From assembly GCA_013399855.1 (NCBI GenBank), contig VXAY01002893.1, forward strand, positions 551,001 through 615,000: 64,000 nt of DNA, read 5' to 3'. This document shows, in pieces, positions 24,193 to 36,000 of this stretch (within the stretch, counting starts at the first letter, position 1; each line of letters opens with the position of its first letter). The translations under genes were made by a program, and so were the position numbers. The stretch is from Oxyruncus cristatus (lineage: Eukaryota > Chordata > Aves > Passeriformes > Cotingidae). The notes under the pieces were generated by a model that did not search any database, had not been told where the DNA came from, and saw nothing but the letters and a program-made list of their open reading frames with translations.

Positions 24193-25525
24193 CATAGAAT
24201 CACAGAATGGGTGAGATTAGAAGGGACTGGAGGTCACCTTGTCCAACCTCCCTGCTCAAGCAGGGTCATCCTAGAGCACATTACCCAGGATTGTATCTGG
24301 ATGGCTTTTGAATATGTCCAAGGATGGAAACTCCACAATCTCTCTATGCAACACGCTCCAGTGCTCACTTACCCTCACAGTAAAGTTTTTCCTCATGTTC
24401 AGCTGGAACTTGCTGCGCATCAGTTTCTTCCCGTTGCCTCTTGTCCTATTGCTTTGCACTACCAAGAAGAGCCTGGCTCCATCCTCTTGATATCATCCCT
24501 TCAGATACTTACAGTCATTAATAAGGTCCCCTCTCAATCATCTCTTCTCAGGGCTGAACAGGACCAACTGTCTCAGACTTTCCTCATAGGAGAGATGCTG
24601 CAGTCCCTTAAACATTTTTGGTGCCCTCCACTGAAGCCCCTCTAGGATCTTTATGTCCTGAGGGGCCCAGAACTGGACACAGCACTGCAGACATGGTCTC
24701 ATTAGGGCTGACGGATGGGCAGGATCACCTCTCTTGTCCTGTTGGCAGTGCTCTTCCTAATGCACTCCAGGATACCTCTGGCCTTCCTAGCCACAAGGGC
24801 ACACTGCTGGCTCATGGACAATCTGTTGACCACCAGGACACTCAGGTCCTTCTCTTGAGGGCTGCTTTCCAGTAGGTCAGCCCCCAGCCTGTGCTGGTGC
24901 CTGGGGTTATTTTTCCCCAGGTCCAGGACCCTGCATTTGCCTTTGTTGAATTCCAGACCATTCTTCTCTGTCCATCTCTCCAAACTGTCGAGGTCCTTCT
25001 GGAGGTCTGCACAGCTATCTGGGGTATTGGTCCCTCCTCCCAGCTTTGTGTCATCAGTGAACTTGCTGAGGAGGATCTACCCCTTCATCCAAGCCATTGA
25101 TGGAAAAGTTAAACAATACTGGGCTCAGTATTGAACCTTGGGGAACACCACTAGTGCCAGGCCCCCATCTAGATGCTGTGCCACTGATAACAATACTCTG
25201 AGTTCTGCCATTCAGATGGTCTTCCATCCATCTCACCATCCACTCATCCAACCTACTGTCCCTGAGCTAACCTATACAGATGTCAAGGGTGACAGTGTTG
25301 AAAGCCTTTCTGAAATCCCAGTAGGCACCATCCACTGCTCTCCCCTTATCTCTCCAGCCACTTGTCCCATTATAGAAAGCAATCAGGCTGGTTAGGCATG
25401 ACTTCCCTTTGGTGAATCCATGCTGACAATGCCTGATCACCTTCTCATCTTCTATAAGCTTGTTTGCTCCCATAAAATCCAGCAATACATCTTTCCACGT
25501 AGGTTCCTCCATCACCTGTTTCAGA
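24193..25525 (-). mobile_element. CR1 LINE, uninterrupted 5'-truncated copy
   Basis: The plus strand begins with the CR1 3' terminal octamers in reverse (catagaatcacagaatgg), then aggtcaccttgtccaacc and tcaagcagggtcatcc. It then runs through the RT region and stops at about 25,525. It is the same subfamily as the outer copy at 3575-5572 and serves as the reference that shows that copy was split. Among the CR1 copies here its 3' end is the least decayed, so it may be the youngest. Confidence 0.95.
24702..25515 (-). pseudogene. CR1 ORF2 reverse transcriptase remnant
   Basis: On the minus strand, the block from 25515 gives MGANKLIEDEKVIRHCQHGF, TKGKSCLTSLIAFYNGTSGW and then FRKAFNTVT, where the usual DFSKAFDTV aspartate is Asn. 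The next open piece (25251 to 25054) has [20 protein letters not shown] and [20 protein letters not shown]. The palm motif appears as FTDD in a shifted frame, so both catalytic aspartates of that motif are kept here, unlike in the other copies. The C-terminal piece (24983 to 24702) has LEFNKGKCRVLDLGKNNP and SRLSMSQQCA-like text. At least two frame breaks make it non-functional. Confidence 0.9.
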
Positions 25526-27689
25526 AAGTTACTGTGTTTTTAATCACAGTAATTACAGAGAGGGGAAAGTGAGAGGATTTATTTTGGTTTTATCAGAATG
25601 TAAAAATTATGGGAGTAACACTATAACAAATTCCCTCTTATATTGCTTCATTGTCAGTGGACGTTCAGTCAGGAGCTTGGTTGTATCTGCCCCAGAAGTG
25701 ATAGGTGAACTTTCTAGTTGATTGCATGATGTGTCTAAACTAGAAGTGATTGTGGGTTTTTTCACTTTAGGTGTAAATTCTGACCCAGATAGTCTGCTAG
25801 GGCACAGCAGGTCATGGTAGTACAGATGGTGTTGATCACACGAACAGCTTTGCGAGCTGCCCTATCTTGCTTTCAGCTTGCCAAGTACTCGGTCTACCTC
25901 CAGCCTGCAACTGCCAACTGTTTCATCAAAGCTTCTCCTGCCTGATTGTGGATTGTCAGGGCACAGAGTAATTGAAAAGAAGCATGGAGTGTGTGAGGAA
26001 GGCACAGACATCTCTTTAGGTGTACCCCTATTCTGCTAAATAATCTAGTTCTGAATTCATTCCCAGGTGCAGTCTTCTGGTCATCCACTTTGCATACATG
26101 TTAGGTAAGACTCAGGCTCTCCTGAACTAGCTACGTCCTTCTGAGAAAAAAGTCATGGAATATTTCAAGGGATAGTTCGCTCAGGATTTCTGATCCCATA
26201 GGTAGGACGGACAAAAGCTCTGTTTCTGCAGAAACATCTTACCTGATTACTGCACAACTATGAAATATTTGTAATGTCTGAAACTGATGTGGTGCTTTTT
26301 TTTGCAGTTTCAGAAAATAATGGGCACGTCCACATGATAAAAGTCCTCAAGGTGTTCAAGTCTGCATTAACCTCAATGCTAGCTACTATTTCAGCCAACT
26401 CGGTCACATTTGGATAAACTGCAGTGGTCACTAAAGTACAAACTTTTGCTACGGTTGGCACCACACTGGTTTCACATGCAGCTACAAAAATACACTCTGA
26501 TAACTTTTTTTTTATAAATACAATACATTGCGTTTGTATTTTGACTTGTCTGTCCTAATGTGGGAGGCATATGAACTTCTCCAGCGATTCTGTGAGCAGG
26601 TACTCCCACCAGTACAGTTTGTGTGGGCCTTTGTTTGTTTGGATGGCAGTGTTTCTTCTGCATTGCCATAACTACTGTGCACCAGAATTGCCAATGATAA
26701 ATGAGGAACCCATGAGCCCGTGTGTGGTCCAGCAGCTTCTGCTCTGCCCTCCACGACATCCGACGGTTCAGGGCACATCCACCCTAACGAACGAATCAGT
26801 TCAAGGGGTGGGGGGCACTAAGGAGCTGGAAGAGAGACTGTAAAAAAACCAGTTTCCCATCTAAGTAACTGCAATCATAATCAATTTGTGACAGTATGGA
26901 CAGGTAGTATATCTGGCTTTGCAGTATGCTGGAACATTCTGGAGTATGTGTCCAAGTCTCCAGCAGCTGTGGAGAAAAAGTACTTCAGAAGGAACACCAC
27001 CAGCACTAATATCTGACTTATCTGAAAATGGATCAGTTGGATAGCAGAGATCACAGAAATGGGATAGTACAAAACTGAGTGCTTGGGGAGAGTGAAGGAA
27101 TAATCAGAAAATGGGAAATTCATGTAGTGCAGAAACAGAGATCAGATAAAAAAAGGAGTATTCAGGGTCCAGCTGAGTAGGAATGAAGGGCAAAGCATGA
27201 TGGGGTTTATCAGTTCAAGAAGAAATCTCTCCAATAAGATATTAATTTTACAAAAGATTTCAAGAATCTCAGTCTCCTGTTACACCAAATAACAGCCAGA
27301 AGATAGAGCAGATGCAGTAAACCATTAAAAATGGAGGTTCATTTGATATTGATTTTTCTTGCTACTTTAGTGTGCCACTTAATAAAAACCTTAATATGAG
27401 AAACACTATGAAATATGTGACTCATCATAAAGCTGCTTTAAACAATGAGAACATAGTGACATAGCAGGATGAGTGTAGCCACTAAAATAACATACACAGT
27501 AATTCTGCTCTCTCACCCAAGAGCTTAAGAAAATGAAGTGGTAGTAAGATTACAATGGCTGCAATTGCATTTATTTTATTCATGCTCCACTGAAGTTTGA
27601 TGCATGTGCTTCTGCCCGTGCTACACATTTGTGTTAGATAACAGGTGGTATTTTAATAGATAGATAGATGTGAATGCAGGATTAAAACT

Positions 27690-28140
27690 TCCTTACTTCT
27701 CTCAATGCTATTTATATTTCAAACCTTCTCATGTGCACTCATGCCACAGCTCAATGTAGCTCTCATTTTAGTAACTGTGTTTTTCACTGTCAGCCTACTT
27801 GTTTTCTCTGTGTACTTTCATAAGTTTTTGTCCTTGATGTTTTATTTCAATTTGTTTATTGCAACACTTCATCTCAGTTCTTTTCACTTGACATGGAGCT
27901 GTTATCTTTCTTCAGATCTTTTCACTTCCTTTTCTATTATTTCTCTGTCTCTTTATTATTTTCCTTATTCTTCTTTCAAATGCTTTTTCAGTTCCTTTTC
28001 TTCCTTGCACTCAGCTCTTTGACTATATTTCTCCTTATTGAACCTTTTATCCTTTTATCTCTTGATTCCTCTTTTTTTTTCCCATTAGTTGTTCAGCCCG
28101 ACTTTTCTCATCTGTGTTTTTTTTTTTTCCAGCACCATCA
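27690..28140. repeat. Pyrimidine-rich (T/C) tract, about 450 bp
   Basis: The plus strand is strongly T/C-biased (repeated TTTTC, TTCTTC, TCTTTCTTC), ending in T-runs near 28,073 and 28,121. The 98- to 105-codon ORFs in it are rich in Phe, Ser and Leu because of composition and are not taken as genes. Confidence 0.6.
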
Positions 28141-28437
28141 TTTGTTTGGTTTTATACCTATAAAAATATCCTCAAATATACCAGAATAGAGGAGAACTCT
28201 CAGGGAAATGATGGGGAAGTGGATAACTGAGAAAAGGACAAAGGACAAAGCGTGGAATAGGAAAGTGTGGTGATTTCCAGGCAAAGATGGTCTATTTGGT
28301 GGCTGAATGGCGTTGTGCACCGCATACTATTGGAATGAGTGTAGCTTCCTTCCTGAGAATGAAGTCTGGGTCTAATGTGTGGGTGAGGTGGATGGCTCTA
28401 CCTGAGAAGAGGGCACAGTGTTGCTGTTTCCTGTAAG

Positions 28438-28463
28438 CTCCATGACAAAGCTCCATGACAAAG
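28438..28463. repeat. Perfect 13-bp tandem duplication
   Basis: ctccatgacaaag is present twice back to back. Confidence 0.9.
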
Positions 28464-31400
28464 TTGAAATGCTTGAGGTTTTTTTTCTTCTTAAGGTGCC
28501 CACAATACCTCTGAATTTTCTTCTTAAATGCTTTCCTTCCTGCAGCTCAGTGTTGTGAGCAAAAGCAAAATATGTTGGTGTTTTTCAAAATGTCATTCTG
28601 AAAACTACTTTGGCAGATAGTAAGGTTCCTTTAAACCTGGTATGTAGTATAATCCATGTTTTCTTATTAATAAACATAATGATCTCATGCAGCATGGCAT
28701 TTCAGGAGCTGGTAAAACAGCAAAATATGGCCTAATTAGTGCAGTAACTTGTGTAACAGTAGAATCACTGTAGAATTCTCTGACAGAATTCCTGTGAGGG
28801 TGAGCAAGGGCAAGTAAGCAAGCATAACGTATTGCTATTAATCAGTAAACATTATGATGCTAATATAATAACTCCTTAAGTAGCCCTAGTGCATATGCTG
28901 CATTAGTAGATGTCATAAATTCTGAGCACATGACATGTGCTGTTTAAAAAAAAAAAAAAATCACTTCCATGTGGAAAATTTTTCCGTATCTTAGACTTTT
29001 CTCTGTTACTGTTAGGAAACTTTGAATATTAGTATTGTAGCTTGTTGCGGACACAGTCTATAGTTCTGGCTGACAACACAATGTAAGTTTAGGGTACAAA
29101 ACAGATACAGTGTGTCACATTGCGGAGGAAATAGTTTTTCTGCATGCATTAGTTTTACCTTGTGGAGAAATGTGTTTGGGTGGGAGCAAGAGACGTTTTA
29201 GGCAGTGAGGAGATGGAAGCTGTCATGATGGTGAGAATATATAATATAGCATTCTCTTCACAGTAGAAGCTAAAATTGTTCTTCTCCAGAAAAATACTGT
29301 CATTAACATTGTGTCTGAAAAGATTCTGTATTTAGCCTATGTTCATGAAATCTAGCCAGCTAATGTCATTAAAGTCAGGTTTACTTTATAATGTGACTTT
29401 TTCATTGTCTAAGAAAAAAATAGATAAGAAGGTGCCAGTGTTTACACTGTGACTATTAGGTCATTTGAACTCATAAGCTCAAGTTTCTTGTTTTGCCTTG
29501 ATTTGCATGTTACGATCCTGAAGATGTAATTAGTTGTAGTCACTTAAGACATTCCTATCCTTTAAGTAACTTTTTTTTTTAAATTGCAGTCTAAACAAAA
29601 GGCTGATAGGAGGGGAGCATATGAGAAATAAAAATGCACTGGATCATATTAGCCCAAACTGGTATGGGGACAATGCTTCTTTATACAGAATTACTGTATC
29701 TATACTGGAAGATATATGTTCAAGGTAAATATTTAGATTTTTTGTAAATATAAATAGAAGGAGAGTTACAAGCACGAAATGAGCTGGGAAACTTCCCACC
29801 CCTTTCATTCTGTAGTGAATATTAGGGAGTTTAAAAACTTAATGTATGTAGTAAAATTAAGGTGGTAAGCACATGAACTTGCCCATATTTTTACCCTGAA
29901 AAACTGTACATTTTACTTCCTATTACCGTAGGATAAAACTGTCAAGATGAATAGTTGCCATGCAAAAGGATGTTTTTCCTTAGCCTGAGCAAAACATAAG
30001 AAAAGGTCTGATCATAGTTTATAAACATGCTCATGGAAAGCAAATTCTGATGCCAGAGAACTGAGTCTAGTTCAAGAATGCAAAATGCACGTTTTGCTCC
30101 AGGTGAGAGACAGACAAAAAGTTAGTTTTAAAAATTAAAAGAATTGAATCCTGTTCTCTCTCTAAGGCACAAAGATCACTTCTAGCTGACTTTATTACCA
30201 TACATTACAGTTATATTTACCTCTAGTTCTGTCTAATGAGATTTCTTCATTCACCTGGAAATAGGTTCGAATAAGTGGTAGATATCACTAGGCTTATAAT
30301 AAAGCCATGGGTACTGTGAGTGAGTACACACATGAGTGAGCCCCCTTAAACTCACTAGTAGAATCACCTGAAGTGAGAGTGAAAGCAGAGGTTCAGTTGT
30401 AGCAGACAGATGAGTTTGGCCAGAGCTGCCTGGACCTGCCCAAGGGCTCCATTTTTCTTCAGGATTCCCTGACTTATTTTGAGACAATTTTGGAGGGGCA
30501 GAGACCTCTGACAGAAGTCTCCTCCCTCAGATTCAGTACCTCTGGCTTGTCCAATACAGAGAGACTAAATAAGCCAGTCTGTAAGTGAAAAAAAAAACCT
30601 CTTTACCAAGAAGAATGATAATAACAATAATGATAAAACTGGGTTAAACCAACCTATGAGGAGAAAGCCCCACCCACTGGACCAAATCGAGATGGCAACC
30701 AGCCTCCCCCACCTGAAAAAAACCCACACATGGACAGAGGACAGGGACAAGACAGATGCCTTTCCACATGGTTTGCCTCCCCTATGCCTGTAAAACCTGG
30801 CAGGAATGGTTGGGGAGTCAGTGGTGGCAGGAAAGCGCATAGCTGGGATTCCATACCAGTAGATACTTGCTTGGTGGTGGACTGAGGTTGTGGTGCCAGT
30901 ACAGGCAGTCAGAGCAGGACTGTGGACTCCCCAGGTCACTGGAGTGACCTGCAAGATGCCCATTGGGTCCAGTGACGAGGCTTGGTTGTTGCAATTTTAA
31001 TGTTCATTGGTTGAAGTGGTGGTTGTAGTCTGGATACATCGAGGTGGTGGTGGAAGCCCCAGGTAGTAAGGAAAGTCCTCTGTGATGAGGGAAGGAAACC
31101 GGTGTTGAGTGAAGTTTGAGTGTGGTCTTTTATTGGGCTTAGACAAGGCGGGAACACCACCAATACCTCTCCTGGAGTGGGGAGTTTTATGATGATGTAA
31201 TACTGGATCATGAGACAAGTCAGGAGTTTTTGATACCTTCTAAGATGTTACAGCTACCTGTTATGTCAACAGAGGTGGATCCATTATGGCCCATCAGCAG
31301 AGATAAACAGCTTCAGGCCACGTGTGAGTTGTCCGGGAGGGGAGTTATAACAGTTGTGTCATTTGTGTAATGACATAGAAACACTGCCCCACCTAGCAGG

Positions 31401-31545
31401 ATTCCTCTCTCCTTATCTTGTTCAGCAACCAGCTTGTAGCCTGAGGTGGTAGGTGTGCAGGCCTTTGGCATCTGGGTGGTTACTTTGCACATCACCAGCT
31501 TGCACATGGATTGTCTGAGTTGTCAGCATTCCAGTCTTTCACACT

Positions 31546-31810
31546 TGTGGATACTTTCTTCTCCTAGGATAATAGTACCACCCTTATCTCAAGTTTCTGT
31601 CACAGTCCAAATTAGTAGGCATATTCGGGGGAAAAGAGAAAAGAAATTGGATACCAGAACTTTCGTGCAACCAAGGANTGTGGATACTTTCTTCTCCTAG
31701 GATAATAGTACCACCCTTATCTCAAGTTCCTGTCACAGTCCAAATTAGTAGGCATATTCGGGGGAAAAGAGAAAAGAAATTGGATACCAGAACTTTCGTG
31801 CAACCAAGGA
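31546..31810. repeat. 132-bp direct duplication on both sides of an N
   Basis: Positions 31546-31677 and 31679-31810 are the same 132 bp, separated only by an N at 31678. They differ at one base (T at 31596, C at 31729). Each copy starts tgtggatactttc and ends cgtgcaaccaagga. A duplicate abutting a gap symbol is what two overlapping contig ends look like when they were not merged, so a false tandem duplication is the leading explanation. Confidence 0.97.
31678..31678. other. Assembly gap (single N)
   Basis: The ambiguous base sits exactly between the two 132-bp copies. Confidence 0.98.
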
Positions 31811-32884
31811 CATCTCCAATGCTGAGTTGTGTACACTGTATGGTGGGCAATGGACCAGCAGCAGAAAACTGCTGCTGACTACCTGGGATGCTCACTGAAT
31901 GAGTGAATAGAGCTTCAGGGCAGTGGATGTTATAAATGAAGTGAGACTTCAAGCCATTAACTGACTAGACAGCTGTTATTTGGAATTTCTTTAGAAAATT
32001 GTTATTCATATCAAGAGAGGTTTCCTATTTCTTTGATTTGTTTCATTTCCTTTTCTTTAGGCAAAAATATACTTGATGTTTATAGTACAGTGAATGCTAC
32101 TGATTTGGCAAAGACTTCCTGATTATTGCTGGAGAAGAAAGTATTTTTAGGAAGTGGGATAATGTGGTGATGGGCTGAACCACGGTTACATTTATTCACA
32201 AAATTGGACTCTGTAACTAAAGAATTGCATATAAAAAGTTAACACAATTCTTCCTGCTGCCAATATTATGCACATACTGCTGCAAAGTTAAAATATGTTT
32301 CTATTCAGCAGTAACTCTGGAGAAAGTTAATCATCATCTCCCAGACTGAAATCTGTTTAAATGTGGGAGAAAAAAAATATATAAGAATTTTTTCAAAAGT
32401 TTTTTAAAGATCCTCCTGAGTTACTGTTTTTTACCTTTTAACCACTTTTAGGAAAGAGAGGTAGAGAAGATTGGAAAATAAAATTTATCAATATTGATAG
32501 GGAAAAAATGTTAGATAAAAATATCAACAGGTCAGTGTCTCTGACAACACACACGAACACAGTGTCCTGTGGGGTTGTGCAGGATTCCCTTACCTAAATG
32601 CAAAGGGGTGCTACAATGGTAACATTAATATCAATTAATTTTGTTCAAGTTTTGTTAATGTAAGAATTGAACTTAAAAAACCTAAACTGACAAAAAAAAT
32701 TGCATTGATAAAAGAATCTGCTGCAAGACATGTGGGTTTGCATCTCTGTCATTCATGGTTAAAAATAAGACTACGCAAAATCAATGTGACTAAATGAAAT
32801 AAAGACAGGCTAAGTTGCGTGTGTCAAAAACTATGGCTAATGGAAAACCTTTCAAATCAAATCAAAATTTTCCTCCTCATGGGT

Positions 32885-32985
32885 TAATGCAGGTTATTGG
32901 TCTTGGCCCAGTGCCATTCAGTCTCTTTAATGATGTTCTAGAAAAATATTGAAAAATGTATACCTGCAAGATCTTCAAACTATGG
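32885..32985 (+). mobile_element. Possible old CR1-type reverse transcriptase scrap
   Basis: The plus strand reads ttggtcttggcccagtgcc then attcagtctctttaatgatg, translating as GLGPVPFSLFNDVLE. This resembles the RT block GxVLGPVLFNxFINDLxE seen in the CR1 copies at 5.5 and 25 kb. It would be the only plus-strand CR1 piece in the window. The match is short and the following bases are decayed. Confidence 0.38.
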
Positions 32986-32986
32986 T

Positions 32987-33009
32987 GTCATGGTTTAGCC
33001 TATCCCCTN
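32987..33009 (+). other. LTR-start-like string ending at an assembly gap
   Basis: tgtcatggtttagcc, then tatcccct and an N at 33009. Avian ERVL-type LTRs often begin TGTCATGGTTTAGCCC or close variants (remembered, not searched). What follows the N does not look like an LTR. An LTR body may have been lost in the gap, or the likeness is chance. Confidence 0.3.
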
Positions 33010-33056
33010 TGGTCAAGGGCAACTGTTCTAGCAAGACACATACATTCAAACAATGC

Positions 33057-33086
33057 ATATTTTAAATTCATATTTTAAATTCATAT
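33057..33086. repeat. Short tandem repeat, 13-bp unit
   Basis: tattttaaattca is repeated about 2.4 times. Confidence 0.8.
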
Positions 33087-36000
33087 TCAAATACAAAATC
33101 TTTGATCTAAGTCCAAGAAATGATCACTGATGTACAGCATACTTCTTTGCTTGCATGATTTTGTAACTAGTCTGGAAAATTTGAGAGTTTTCAAACACTA
33201 TAGAAAGCTTAAATGAGTGCATTCCTGCTCTGTAGCCATCTCCCCTACTCTATTAAGTCATGCAAAGCATGCAGATTTCAAATAACAGCAATATGTTTTG
33301 ATGATTGGTGAGGATGAGAAGAGTCTTTCTTAAAGAAAGCTAGTAGGAAGCAAACACAAGCCTTATGGATCAGGAGGGACTTTGTCATACTCATTAATCT
33401 TGATTTTTCCGTCTAATTACGTATGTCCTCTTTACCCTTTTCTCCTGAAATGTGAGAATTCTTTGTATTTGAAGGGGACAAATTTCTGTCTAAATAAGTG
33501 TTTAAAAACCAACTTCCACAAATCCATCACCTTCAAAGAAAGTGTTACAATTAGATTATAAAATGCTGAAATGGTGCTCTTCCCTGTAAGAGGGACCGAA
33601 AATAATGTCCTGCAACTTGCATCTTGTGATCAAGATACTGACTCAAACAATTCATTCAGCACCTTCTGTGAGGTTTTGAACTTCCAGCTGTCTGATCTTC
33701 CTTGAGTTATTTTACAGCACCCCGAAGTGAACTAGGGAGGAAACATCATCTGTGATGTACTTAGCTAAAGAACACCAGCTGCATTTTATTAAATAGTTTC
33801 TTTCTGCTTAAGGAATCAGTCAATGTCTTCTCATGTAATTCCGTAGAATCAATATCCAATAAATAAAATATTACTCCATCATAAAATATGATGGTTATTA
33901 AACACATATTAAAAAAGTTACTGGATACATGCAGAGCTTGCAGAGAATGCCTGAAATGCTACTAGGTAGGACTGTATTTATCTGCCTGAATCTAGTAGAG
34001 TTTATTTGTAAAACATGAGTTATTACACTGTCATAGGTTATGCTATACTGGCACCTCATCCCACGATTTTATTGGGATGATTACAGCTTTCAGTAGTCAA
34101 GCGAGGAACTCCATAAAAGTACTCTGAAATTGCATTTTTGAAATTCCATCCCTGCCTACAACTATAAACTCTGAAGAACTGAAATTTCAATAAAATAACC
34201 CAGGAGTATTTAATTTTCCTCTATTTTGGATCTGCCACCTTATTGTATCTATTCTGTAAGCTATTAAATGTTCAGTCCTGTAAACCCTGCACTTGATCTT
34301 CGGAATGTGCAGAGATGCCAAGGTATGACTAGAGAAAGCATGGAAGAGTAGAGGTACAGGATACTAATGACTTTCTTGTGTTAGGTACAACTTCAAATGA
34401 GAATCCACAATCCTACTCTCTTTCTGTGTCTACAGTAACAGGAGGGAGAGATGAAGGAATAGAGTTGATTTAATTGGGCAGACATAAATAAAATTTTCAG
34501 GCCAGGAAAAAGAGGCTATTGCACAAACACTAGTCCGTTTTCTAGTAAAACAAACCACATAGAGGAGCTCATCATGGCATTATGACATAAAATCAATACC
34601 TTGGAAAAGTCAGAAATAAGATCATGAAAGAGCAAGGTGTTGTATCTACAAAGGTTACACATATCCAGTTTGGTATTTAGGATATCAGACTTAGCAGAAG
34701 GAAAAAAAAAAGGCAAAAATCTTTCTCATTCAGAAGTGTGCAAAAATGTGAGACAAAACAGGCTATTTAACAAGCCTCTGTTTGTGTGCTTATCAAGATG
34801 GATTGAGATGGCCTTGAAGATCTGTACTTTCTGCAATAATCACTTCAATAAAGTGCTTAGAAAATCATGTTTTAGCAATATTTCTGTTATGACAGTAATT
34901 GGTAAAAAGAAACAAACTGAAGAATGTTTGTAGATACTTATGAAGAAATATTTACTGCATTTCAAAAACATTTTTTAAGACATTATTTGCACAATCCTGA
35001 CCCTGTGTAAGGAGACAGGGTGATCAGCTCTCTTGAAGTATAGTGGGCAAAAAATATTAGTGATTATTTATTTGTTGTAACTTTCAGAAGATTTATATCA
35101 TGATAAATGAAACTGGTAAAGAAATATTGATGCAACAGGGATTTTACTGTATTATGACATGGGATTGACATCATAAAAAACTCATTAAATCATGTACTTG
35201 TACAGTGTAGTGGATTTTTTGCATATAGATTTTTATTGCATATGTCAACCCTTAATGATATTAATGAAACCTATCTGTATTCAATTCATCTACAGTGATG
35301 TATCTCAAGGTGAAATTTGGCCATGTAGGACTGGTTGACATTGGAATTACTTCATTTTAAAACACTGTGTTTTGAAAGCAGACTCAATCCCAATACATTT
35401 TTCCAAATGGCATCTACTTCCATGGTCATTCTAACCATGAGACACCTTGTCTTCTGCATTTCTAACTAACCACTTCACGTAACATAATAATGTAACAAAA
35501 CCCAGATTTTCCGTCCTTTTCTCAGAACCTTCATGTTTACTGTTAGGGTGAAACTTGGACTTATAAAAGCAGAGAACTGTACCCAAACAGCAGTTTCAAG
35601 GAGGCTTATCTGGATCCTACTCTGATGGGGCAAGAAACATGTTCCAAATGAACATCGTAATCACTGAAATATTGGCTCTTCAGAAAGCGAGTGCAGAGCT
35701 CTTGTTCTCACTCCAGTCTGATCAATTCCCTCCTGAACCTGAGAAACCTTTAGTATCAAAATTTCTTCTGTAGAGGAGTTAGCATTTTGAATGAAAATGT
35801 CCTGATTAGTGCAAGTACATAGACAAAGGTCTGGGGGATGCTCTCAGTTCCAAATCTAGGAGCTATTGCATTATTATCCTACTACAGTATTATTGTGTCT
35901 GCTTAAGGAATACTTTAATCAGTCTGTGTTGATTGGGACCATTAACTCTGAATTTGGCTTTACAATGTAAATGAGAGAAAATAGAATGGTTTCTTTAACA

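Larger units (their letters stand above)
25526..30559. other. AT-rich non-coding stretch
   Basis: I see no recognisable gene. Listed separately are a pyrimidine-rich tract at 27690-28140 and a 13-bp tandem duplication at 28438-28463. An A-run lies near 28,946, and (TAGA)n of about four units lies at 27,658-27,669. Other ORFs here are short and unremarkable. Confidence 0.55.
30560..31970 (-). other. GC-enriched unclassified block with LTR-like signals
   Basis: Composition changes from AT-rich to clearly GC-richer, rich in GGTGGT and CCACC runs, then reverts after about 31,970. On the minus strand a TATA-like cataaaact lies near 31,190 and a cccAATAAAAG polyadenylation-type signal near 31,130, about 60 nt apart. 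That spacing and wording recall the U3/R part of a retroviral LTR. Short minus-strand ORFs (for example 30963 to 30565) show no retroviral protein that I can recognise. It could be an LTR element, another repeat, or a diverged non-coding exon cluster. An assembly gap lies inside it. Confidence 0.35.

Noticed and set aside
24151..25395. Plus-strand ORFs up to 164 codons
   Set aside because: They lie antisense to the CR1 ORF2 remnant and share no protein likeness; they are shadows of the element.
27705..28189. Two overlapping plus-strand ORFs of 98 and 105 codons, hydrophobic
   Set aside because: They look like membrane proteins only because a T/C-rich tract encodes Phe, Leu and Ser; no start context or family support.
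29689..29724. 36-nt exon-like segment (cttctttatacag acceptor, TTCAAG|GTAAAT donor)
   Set aside because: AT-rich, short, with no support beyond moderate splice sites.
32165..32190. gatgggctgaaccacgg, which resembles the reverse of an LTR start
   Set aside because: Only about 15 bases match and the sequence beyond does not look like an LTR.
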